DNA of 12,228 nucleotides from Bacteroidales bacterium. GTDB taxonomy: Bacteria; Bacteroidota; Bacteroidia; Bacteroidales; P3. The stretch lies in NCBI GenBank assembly GCA_017632095.1, contig JAGBSA010000105.1, positions 1-12,228 of the forward strand, read 5' to 3'. The notes under the pieces are model-generated. The model made no database searches and had not been told where the DNA came from. It worked only from the letters and a program-made list of their open reading frames with translations. This document shows positions 1 through 5,786 of this stretch, piece after piece. How positions within the stretch are numbered: the stretch's first letter is position 1; the number at the start of each line of letters is the position of its first letter. Made by a program: the position numbers and the translations under genes.

Positions 1-103
1 AACTAAGCTTAAAAGTTTCCGAACGATACATAAATATGATAATAATGCGGAGAATCAACCTATGATGAAAGAATTGGATCGCAGAATCTTTGAGATAAAT
101 TAA
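1..103 (+). CDS. C-terminal fragment of an unidentified protein (cut by window start)
   Basis: The frame beginning at base 2 is open from the window edge to a TAA stop at 101-103, giving about 33 codons. The encoded tail is charged and ends in PMMKELDRRIFEIN. Codon content is like that of neighbouring genes, and the next promoter starts soon after the stop, so this is more likely the end of a real upstream gene than chance. The piece is too short to assign a family, and no terminator is obvious directly after the stop. Confidence 0.45.
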   Translation, partial: TKLKSFRTIHKYDNNAENQPMMKELDRRIFEIN

Positions 104-109
104 GAGGGT

Positions 110-135
110 TTTGCGACAGATTTGCGACATTTGCA
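110..135 (+). repeat. Tandem TTTGCGACA direct repeats upstream of the GESHY-gene promoter
   Basis: TTTGCGACA occurs at 110-118 and again at 121-129. A third partial copy, TTTGCA, follows at 130-135. The two full copies are 11 bases apart, about one helical turn, so they lie on the same DNA face. They sit roughly 40-60 bases upstream of the -7 element at 167-175, a plausible place for an activator site. The regulatory role is inference only. Confidence 0.35.
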
Positions 136-166
136 TTTTACATTTCCGATATTTGTTTTCATTCTC

Positions 167-175
167 TACCTTTGC
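167..175 (+). promoter_or_regulatory. Bacteroidota-type -7 promoter element (TACCTTTGC)
   Basis: TACCTTTGC matches the TAnnTTTG(C) -7 consensus recognised by the Bacteroidota primary sigma factor. A TTTG occurs at 152-155, but it is too close for the usual 19-20 base spacing, so the -33 element is weak or absent. Transcription would start near 181-183, leaving a leader of about 20 bases before the ATG at 200. This placement argues that the open frame upstream of 200 is not translated. Confidence 0.6.
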
Positions 176-199
176 ACAAACAATAAATTCAAACAGCTT

Positions 200-871
200 A
201 TGAAAAATGTAAAGTTTTTGCCTTGGGTTGGCAATAGTTACGATTTTGGAGTGCTTGGCTTTGATGGCAATGGTGTAATCAGATATGGGTCTGCTCAAAT
301 GAGGGGTAGGAGGATTATGGTTTTGGGAGAGAGTCATTATTGTGCAAATCCAGAAACGGAAGCCGTCGTGTCGCTAACCATAGATATTATTTCCGATCTA
401 ATCAATCCAAGTAGCGAACACGAGCCTTACAAGAATACTTATACCAAGTTTGCAAAATCGGCAATCGGAACGTTTGAAGAGTTGTCGTATAATGCGAAAA
501 GCGAGTTTTGGAATCATGTTTTGTTTTATAATTATGTGCAAACAGCCATATCGGGTGCGAGAGTTGCTCCGACAAATGAAGAGTTTAAGGATTCTAAAGA
601 TGCTTTCTTTGAGGTATTAGCGAAATATAAGCCCGACCTTGTCATTGTTTGGGGTAGCAGATTGTACAATAACTTGCCTCAAACGGGAAATCAGTTGGCG
701 GATTTGGTAATTCAGCAAGGAGAATATGCGGGTAGGGCTGTTGAAATGTGGTCTTATGAGGTTGAAAGTAAATTTGTGGCTCTTATGCCGATTGTTCACC
801 CCTCAGCAGGTTTCGATTTGAAACTGCATAATGCCTTTATACGTCAATTCATCGAGCAAATGGAGAAATGA
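200..871 (+). CDS. Uracil-DNA glycosylase-like 'GESHY' protein (223 aa)
   Basis: This appears to be a cytosolic protein with a uracil-DNA-glycosylase-like fold. No signal peptide or membrane segment is seen. Visible motifs are LPWVG near residue 7, GESHY at 43-47 after a hydrophobic strand (VLGESHY), an aromatic helix FYNYVQ at 109-114, a strand VIVWG at 148-152 in 'KPDLVIVWGS', and a late HPS at 200-202. The order strand-GE, central N/Y helix, KPDLVIVWG strand and C-terminal HPS parallels the UDG superfamily, where the last motif contacts DNA. The canonical GQDPY or GEAPG catalytic loop is replaced by GESHY, so uracil excision cannot be assumed. The ATG at 200 is chosen because the frame's earlier TTG at 122 lies upstream of the promoter element at 167-175. 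A zinc-knuckle gene follows after 25 bases, probably co-transcribed. The fold assignment is inference from motifs; the biological role is unknown. Confidence 0.6.
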   Translation: MKNVKFLPWVGNSYDFGVLGFDGNGVIRYGSAQMRGRRIMVLGESHYCANPETEAVVSLTIDIISDLINPSSEHEPYKNTYTKFAKSAIGTFEELSYNAKSEFWNHVLFYNYVQTAISGARVAPTNEEFKDSKDAFFEVLAKYKPDLVIVWGSRLYNNLPQTGNQLADLVIQQGEYAGRAVEMWSYEVESKFVALMPIVHPSAGFDLKLHNAFIRQFIEQMEK

Positions 872-896
872 TATTTATTAACAAGAACTACGAAAT

Positions 897-1091
897 ATGT
901 TTAGTATAAATAAAATAGGAATGAGGCGTTGCCGAGATTGTGGAGAGGTGTTTCCGGATTTGATTGCAGGCGGCGGATACGTCTATCAAGAGACTAAAAG
1001 AGTGGATACAACTTGTCTAAAATGCGGTAGCAAGAATACATATTACTCTTTGAAAGAAACAATAAAAGATGTAAAAAATAGGCGTTCTTGA
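897..1091 (+). CDS. Small CxxC zinc-knuckle protein (64 aa)
   Basis: A short protein with two CxxC pairs, CRDC at residues 12-15 and CLKC at 40-43, the second followed by GSKNTYY. Four cysteines in two knuckles about 25 residues apart is the layout of a rubredoxin-like or zinc-ribbon fold binding one metal ion. Between them is a glycine-rich, then charged, segment. The C-terminus is basic (IKDVKNRRS). An alternative start is the ATG at 921, which would remove eight residues and begin at MRRCRDC; both retain the fold. It follows the GESHY gene by 25 bases with no promoter or terminator between, so the two probably share a transcript. Zinc ribbons of this size often bind nucleic acid or protein, but nothing here fixes the function. 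Confidence 0.6.
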   Translation: MFSINKIGMRRCRDCGEVFPDLIAGGGYVYQETKRVDTTCLKCGSKNTYYSLKETIKDVKNRRS

Positions 1092-1108
1092 TTTCAAGAA
1101 TTCCTTTT
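1085..1108 (+). terminator. AT-rich hairpin at the stop of the zinc-knuckle gene
   Basis: TTCTTGA at 1085-1091 and TCAAGAA at 1094-1100 form a perfect inverted repeat, folding as a 6-base stem with an ATTT loop. It is followed by TTCCTTTT on the + strand. The stem is weak in GC and overlaps the TGA stop at 1089-1091. It may contribute to termination together with the GC-richer hairpin that follows. Confidence 0.35.
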
Positions 1109-1119
1109 CAAGAGTGGTG

Positions 1120-1160
1120 AGCCTGTAATTTGGAAACAATGCAGGCTTATTTCTTTTTAT
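1120..1160 (+). terminator. Candidate Rho-independent terminator between convergent genes
   Basis: AGCCTG at 1120-1125 pairs with CAGGCT at 1142-1147, with a 16-base loop and two possible extra pairs at the base. A T-rich tract (TTTCTTTTTAT) follows at 1150-1160 on the + strand. It would end the GESHY/zinc-knuckle transcript. It overlaps the stop codon of the convergent minus-strand gene at 1147-1149. The minus-strand side of the stem has no T-run, so it is not clearly bidirectional. Confidence 0.45.
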
Positions 1161-1539
1161 TGTCGTACGCAGGGATTTGGTCTATGAAATCGTAAACTCC
1201 GTTGCGGTAACTTAGCAAATAGGTGTTTATACCATTTGAAATCATCAGATAAGGTGCTTGTATTACGTGATTGTATGCAGTTATCTGGTCAATGGTCTTT
1301 TGAGTCAGTTCCACATCGGGGCGTTTGCATTCAACCAATAGAAAAGGCTGCAAATTCTTGTCGTAAACCAATATGTCGAAACGACGAGACATAGAGTTTA
1401 CAACTATGCTGCCCTCAACTGCAATTGAAGTTTTGGGATATTCAAACTGCTCAACAAGCATCTTAATACAATATTGTCGAACTCGCTCTTCAGGAGTAAG
1501 TTCGACAAATTGTTTTCTGATTATATCAAATACCTTCAT
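1147..1539 (-). CDS. Stand-alone HsdR-N-like PD-(D/E)XK domain protein (130 aa)
   Basis: The whole protein is one domain resembling the N-terminal nuclease domain of type I restriction subunit R (HSDR_N_2 type). Visible motifs are LTPEERVRQ at 14-22, RRFDILVYD with Asp55, FLLVECKRP with Glu70 and Lys72 (the ExK motif), and QITAYN with Gln85 and Tyr89 (a QxxxY motif). All expected PD-(D/E)XK active-site positions are present, so a metal-dependent nuclease fold is likely, though activity is untested. No ATPase/translocase, methyltransferase or specificity gene is nearby, so this is not part of a visible restriction-modification system. Small proteins of this type are, as I recall, a common feature of Bacteroidota chromosomes. 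It begins 2 bases after the receptor stop and is probably co-transcribed with it. The ATG at 1539 is the natural start; homologues may have about 20 more N-terminal residues. Confidence 0.75.
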   Translation of the reverse strand: MKVFDIIRKQFVELTPEERVRQYCIKMLVEQFEYPKTSIAVEGSIVVNSMSRRFDILVYDKNLQPFLLVECKRPDVELTQKTIDQITAYNHVIQAPYLMISNGINTYLLSYRNGVYDFIDQIPAYDNKKK

Positions 1540-1541
1540 TA

Positions 1542-4091
1542 CTATTCTTCGCCTTCTGCTCCTGCATTTTCGCTTCCGCTACCGTCATCAAGGCGTTTTG
1601 CTCTCTTTTGCGGAGGTTTTGGCATGCTGTCGCCGAATCTATAGCTGAAGTTAAGCATAATTGAATTTCTGTAAGGTCTTCCAAAGTTGAATGAAGTGTA
1701 ATCGTCTGCTACAGTTTTGCCTTTTCGTCTTGCTGTACGCATAAGGTCAGATATTCTTAGCGATATTGTAGCACGTTTGTTCAAAGACTTTTTCACTGCT
1801 ATGTCTGAGTAGAAGAAATAAGCCTGACTTCCTTGTATTGTTGTTCTTGGTGCAAAATATTGTGCTGAAAACTGAATTACCCACGACTGAGGTAAGTTCA
1901 TGGTAGAGTTAAGCTTTGCATCCCAATTGAAAGAGTTTATTTCCTTGTCGTTGATTATTGTTGCGTCGGTATAGCTTCCGAAGAAGTTTGCGTTAAGGTT
2001 AACTTTCCACCATTTAGTTATCTGTTGGTCGATGATTAACTCTATTCCATAGTTAAAACTGTTGGCAATATTCAAACTTGTCATAGCAACCTTGCCTTTA
2101 TCCACCTCATCGCCGGCTATATCCAATACCCAATCAAAGCCATATCTTCTTGCATTTTCTTCAGTCCAAAGGAAATTAAACCAAGATATGCGATTGCTTG
2201 TTTGACGATAGTAAACCGATGTAAACAATGTTGTTTTCGGGAAAATATTTGAATAACCGAGCTCTATTGCATTGGTGTATTCCGGATCTATGTCAGGGTT
2301 TCCGAATCTGATATGCTCAGGATTCGACAAGTCAACGTTAGGCATCATCGTCCACATGTTAGGACGGTTGATACGTCTTGAGTAAGAGAACTGAGCAGAT
2401 TGTGTTTGTGTTATTTGGTATGATAAGTGTAAAGTTGGAAATGGTGAAATATAATCCTTTGTAAAGGCAACATCATCGTCATACATCATTCGCTTAACCG
2501 CATTGCTCTTAACGATTTCCCCTCTCAAACCTAATTGTCCGCTCCACTTGCCATAAGTATAACCGAATGTAGCATAAAGAGCATGAATGAACTCTTGAGA
2601 TTCGAATTCGTAGCTTATGCTGTCATCTCTCAAAGTTTCTCCGTTCCAGAAGTAGTCATAAGCCGAATTTCTCTTGCTGTAGTGGAGGTTGTAACCCGTT
2701 TCCATACGCAGATTCTCTGTAAAAGGATGAGAATAATTCACATTGACAACGGCTCTGTTGTTTCTGCTTGCAGTAACGTCCTTTTTGTCGAATTCAAAAT
2801 TGTTGTCGAAAATATCGTTGAAGTAATCGATTTTCTGAGTGCTTTCTCTGTTGAAACGTCCCAAGTTCCAGTTCGCATCAATCATCAATTCCTGATCGGG
2901 TTTGTTGAATTTCTTTTGGTAATTCAAAGAAAAAGTATGAAATTGTCCGTTATCGTTACCCTTAGTTATCTGATCAAGACTTCTCATGCTCATAGAATCG
3001 ATGATATTCATGTTATGAACCACGTTATTGTCCGAAGGACTTTTGTGTCCTCTACCATTGTAACCCAAAGTCAAAGTTTGCTTCGGACTGATGTACCAAT
3101 CAAATCCCAATTTCACACCTTCGCTCCAACCTTTTTCAGAACCATCTCTCTTACTCCTCATCCAAGCCTCCAAACTCTCAGGAGTATCTCCGTACAATAT
3201 CTTCATATTATCCTGACGTCTGCCTCTCTCGTTATATCTTCCGTCAATAGAAGCAGAAAATCCGAATTTCTTTGTCGAATAGCTTACAGAAGCCGAGCCG
3301 TTTGTTCTTGGCATGAATTTTTCCAAAGAACTGCCGGCAGAAATGTTCACATTACCATTCAGACCAGCATTTCCCTTTTCTTTTAATTTGATATTGATGA
3401 TACCACTCATTCCCTCCGGATCATATTTTGAAGACGGATTGGTTATAACCTCGATATTTTCAATCGAAGATGCAGGAATCTGAGCCAAAACGCTTGCAAG
3501 GTCGTTACCAAGCAACTCAGAAGGTTTTCCATCTATCAATATCTTAACGTTAGAGTTGCCTCTAAGGCTCACTTCTCCCTCTTCATCAACCGAAACCGAA
3601 GGAACATTTTCCAAAACATCAGAGGCAGAGCCGCCAACTGAAACAATGTTCTTATCAACATTGATAACCCTCTTGTCAAGCTTGTATTCCATCATCTGAC
3701 GTTCGGCAACAATTTCAACACCTTCCAACATTTCGCTTGCAGTTCTTAATTCTACCGTGCCCAAATCAAGATTCGTAGATTTGATTTCAACGTTTTTGAA
3801 TACGTCTCTGTATCCTATAAAACTGAATTTTACGATATACTTTCCATAACGAAGATTCTTGATTGAGAAATTACCGTTTTGGTCCGTTATCACACCGTTT
3901 ACCATGCTACTATCTTTGGTTTGAAGAACTGCAACATTGACATATTGCAATTTTTCTTCACTCTGTGCATCAATAACAATACCTTTTACACTGCCTTTTA
4001 CAGATTGGGCATTCACTTCCTTTACATTTCCAAAAGCAATCAATAAAACGCTCACAAAAAACAGCGTTACGACCCTTTTACAACTCATCAT
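1542..4091 (-). CDS. Outer membrane beta-barrel family receptor (TonB-dependent-receptor-like, 849 aa)
   Basis: A predicted outer-membrane protein. A signal peptide covers residues 1-28 (basic start, VVTLFFVSVLLIAF core, cleavage near VNA/QS). Next is a CarboxypepD_reg-like domain at about 30-115, with VKGIVIDAQSEEKLQYVNV and DQNGNFSIKNLRYGKY. A plug-like domain spans about 125-235 (SDVLENVPSVSVDEEGEVSLRGNSNVKILIDG, then GIINIKLK). A long beta-barrel with alternating aromatic strands runs to about 820 and ends in a SYRF-type last strand. A charged tail of about 25 residues (PKPPQKRAKRLDD, then acidic) follows the barrel. This order fits the family with an OMP_b-brl_3-type barrel. The usual role is TonB-powered uptake, but some members have no known substrate, and there is no SusD partner here, so no ligand is proposed. 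The ATG at 4091 (or 4088) is preferred over an in-frame TTG at 4097. It is transcribed divergently from the secreted-protein gene and leads into the HsdR-N-like gene. Confidence 0.85.
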   Translation of the reverse strand: MMSCKRVVTLFFVSVLLIAFGNVKEVNAQSVKGSVKGIVIDAQSEEKLQYVNVAVLQTKDSSMVNGVITDQNGNFSIKNLRYGKYIVKFSFIGYRDVFKNVEIKSTNLDLGTVELRTASEMLEGVEIVAERQMMEYKLDKRVINVDKNIVSVGGSASDVLENVPSVSVDEEGEVSLRGNSNVKILIDGKPSELLGNDLASVLAQIPASSIENIEVITNPSSKYDPEGMSGIINIKLKEKGNAGLNGNVNISAGSSLEKFMPRTNGSASVSYSTKKFGFSASIDGRYNERGRRQDNMKILYGDTPESLEAWMRSKRDGSEKGWSEGVKLGFDWYISPKQTLTLGYNGRGHKSPSDNNVVHNMNIIDSMSMRSLDQITKGNDNGQFHTFSLNYQKKFNKPDQELMIDANWNLGRFNRESTQKIDYFNDIFDNNFEFDKKDVTASRNNRAVVNVNYSHPFTENLRMETGYNLHYSKRNSAYDYFWNGETLRDDSISYEFESQEFIHALYATFGYTYGKWSGQLGLRGEIVKSNAVKRMMYDDDVAFTKDYISPFPTLHLSYQITQTQSAQFSYSRRINRPNMWTMMPNVDLSNPEHIRFGNPDIDPEYTNAIELGYSNIFPKTTLFTSVYYRQTSNRISWFNFLWTEENARRYGFDWVLDIAGDEVDKGKVAMTSLNIANSFNYGIELIIDQQITKWWKVNLNANFFGSYTDATIINDKEINSFNWDAKLNSTMNLPQSWVIQFSAQYFAPRTTIQGSQAYFFYSDIAVKKSLNKRATISLRISDLMRTARRKGKTVADDYTSFNFGRPYRNSIMLNFSYRFGDSMPKPPQKRAKRLDDGSGSENAGAEGEE

Positions 4092-4146
4092 ATTCAATAC
4101 CTATTTTTATTTTAACACTACCTTTTGACAACAAAAAACACAGAAG

Positions 4147-4162
4147 TTTAATCAAGATTAAA
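4147..4162. repeat. Perfect inverted repeat in the divergent intergenic region
   Basis: TTTAATC at 4147-4153 and GATTAAA at 4156-4162 flank AA, forming a perfect 7+7 dyad. It lies 8 bases upstream of the -7 element at 4171-4179, over the expected -33 position of the + strand promoter. It is also within the leader or promoter of the divergent receptor gene. This is a good geometry for a dimeric regulator site acting on both genes. A weak hairpin or chance AT-rich palindrome is the alternative. Confidence 0.4.
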
Positions 4163-4170
4163 AAAAATCG

Positions 4171-4179
4171 TATATTTGC
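4171..4179 (+). promoter_or_regulatory. Bacteroidota-type -7 promoter element (TATATTTGC)
   Basis: TATATTTGC is an exact TAnnTTTG(C) match, placed 26 bases before the ATG at 4206. The predicted start of transcription is near 4185, giving a leader of about 20 bases. TTTA at 4147-4150, 20 bases upstream, is the best -33 candidate (consensus TTTG). It drives the secreted-protein gene. No comparably good element was found on the minus strand for the divergent receptor; a one-mismatch candidate overlaps 4185-4192. Confidence 0.65.
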
Positions 4180-4205
4180 CAATTCAAAATGAAGAATTAT
4201 AGACG

Positions 4206-5786
4206 ATGAAAAGGATTTTAATAATTTTAATTGCGGTATTGACGTTCTCAAATGCCTTTGCACAAATCGATATTCAATGGGGTGAACGATTTTACGACAT
4301 ATTGGACGATTGCAAAGCAGCAGAGATAGTTGCAGAAGATAATTCTGGTTTTTATTTATGGTATTGTCTTGATGAGTATATAGGACAAGGCGAAAACAGA
4401 TTGCAGTATTACTTTGCCAGAACAGACAAAGCAGGCAACGTAGAAAAGGTTGTAAAGATAGATTTCCCTCATCAATCTTTCCAAATCGAACAAACATGGC
4501 GAGCAGGTGAGTGTGTAGGATTTGTTCTTAGTAGAATAATCGAAGACAAACCTGTTGCAAAAAAAGGCAGTTCAAAAAAGAACGTATCCACAGAAAAGAG
4601 CGGGACGGCTCATCTTTACACACAATATTTCCATTTGAGAGATATGCGTCTTATGGACAAACCTAAGAAAATTAATGTCTTTAAATACTTTGCAGAAGAA
4701 GGCGAAAAACCATACCTGTTCAACTTCTCGGAAAATAAAACCAAGATGGCATTCTGTTTCTTCAACAAAGACGAAAGCGGAGCAAAGATTGCCAACGTCA
4801 GAGTTTACGATGAGCGAATGAACGTCTTGTGGGAAAAAGACCATAAGCTGAATATCAACAACGATGCTTACGAAATGGAAGACATAAGCGTAAGCAACAA
4901 CGGTACAGAGGTGCTTTTGGCTGTTCGTTCTTACTCTAAGGCAAAGAAAGTGAAACATACAGACGACAAAGCCCACCTTGTATGGCTCACAAACTACGAA
5001 GAAAGAACCTATGAAGAGCAATTGGAAAAAGCATGGCCAACTTCAATAAAGACAGCCTTCAATATGGAAGGCGATTACTTCATGGCAGGATACTACGGCA
5101 CAGCAAACGACAAGCCAACACAAGCAATGGGAACCTATAGCTTTATGTACGATGCACGAAGAGGCTATTTGAAACAATCATCTACCGCAGAGTTCAAAGA
5201 ATATGAGAATGACGCAATGGTAAAAGAAGGATTGCCAAAGCCAAGCGACATGACAGCACACATAAAAGCCCTTGTGCCAATGGTAGGTGGCAATTTGATA
5301 ATGATAGGCGAACAAAAGTTCATCTCACACATCATTCCGCCAAAGAGAAGAGGGGATAAGCCAACCGGAGAAGAAGCAGTATATTACCGAGACTTGATAA
5401 TAACAAACATAGACAAGCACGGAATGATCAGTGGCAACGCTTACATACCTAAACGTCAAAAAGACGTGGCAGGATTCGAAGCTTACAACTCATTTGGCAT
5501 GACAAGAGACCGCTATGGCATCTATATAATGTTCAATGATCACATAAAAAACTACGAAGACAACGCTTTCTTAGCTCAAAAGTGCTATAACGCAGACAAA
5601 CTCCGCACACAAGTAAACTTCGTTCAAATATTCTCAGACGGAAGCTACCGTTGGAGTAAGGCATACGATACAAAGAAAAACAAAATGCCTTTCTTCAGAA
5701 CCGTATATTTGACAACATTGAAACAAATCAAATTCTTAGGACGCTACCAAGACCATAACGTTATTGGAACCTTCGAGATACGATAG
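4206..5786 (+). CDS. Secreted protein of unknown function (526 aa)
   Basis: The N-terminus MKRILIILIAVLTFSNAFA is a clear Sec signal peptide with a predicted cleavage after AFA at residue 19. There is no lipobox cysteine, so a periplasmic or secreted location is expected. The mature protein is mostly short beta segments with repeated aromatic and charged patterns. One is YLFNFSENKTKMAFCFF followed by VRVYDERMNVLWEKDHKL, reminiscent of blade-like repeats in Bacteroidota propeller-type proteins. A lysine/serine-rich linker (KKGSSKKN) lies near residue 123. No catalytic motif and no T9SS sorting domain was recognised. It is transcribed divergently from the outer-membrane receptor through a shared 114-base region, hinting at a common envelope role. 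It converges on dus, overlapping it by 26 bases. The propeller idea is inference and no function is proposed. Confidence 0.75.
   Translation: MKRILIILIAVLTFSNAFAQIDIQWGERFYDILDDCKAAEIVAEDNSGFYLWYCLDEYIGQGENRLQYYFARTDKAGNVEKVVKIDFPHQSFQIEQTWRAGECVGFVLSRIIEDKPVAKKGSSKKNVSTEKSGTAHLYTQYFHLRDMRLMDKPKKINVFKYFAEEGEKPYLFNFSENKTKMAFCFFNKDESGAKIANVRVYDERMNVLWEKDHKLNINNDAYEMEDISVSNNGTEVLLAVRSYSKAKKVKHTDDKAHLVWLTNYEERTYEEQLEKAWPTSIKTAFNMEGDYFMAGYYGTANDKPTQAMGTYSFMYDARRGYLKQSSTAEFKEYENDAMVKEGLPKPSDMTAHIKALVPMVGGNLIMIGEQKFISHIIPPKRRGDKPTGEEAVYYRDLIITNIDKHGMISGNAYIPKRQKDVAGFEAYNSFGMTRDRYGIYIMFNDHIKNYEDNAFLAQKCYNADKLRTQVNFVQIFSDGSYRWSKAYDTKKNKMPFFRTVYLTTLKQIKFLGRYQDHNVIGTFEIR

Noticed and set aside
122..199. 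N-terminal extension of the GESHY protein from a TTG codon
   Set aside because: It would run through the -7 promoter element at 167-175. The ATG at 200 gives a family-like start and a normal short leader.
2535..3386. 283-codon + strand open frame opposite the receptor gene
   Set aside because: It lies entirely antisense to a well-supported beta-barrel gene and shows no recognisable domain; it is a by-product of codon bias in the real gene.
897..4091. A defence or restriction-modification island made of the GESHY, zinc-knuckle and HsdR-N-like genes
   Set aside because: The HsdR-N-like gene faces the other way and belongs with the receptor. No methyltransferase, specificity subunit, translocase or mobile element is present.
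4092..4097. TTG start for the receptor two codons upstream
   Set aside because: Two ATG codons follow immediately at 4091 and 4088 and give a standard signal peptide; the TTG is unnecessary.
1542..5786. A polysaccharide utilisation locus around the receptor
   Set aside because: No SusD-like lipoprotein, glycoside hydrolase or hybrid sensor/anti-sigma gene accompanies the receptor.
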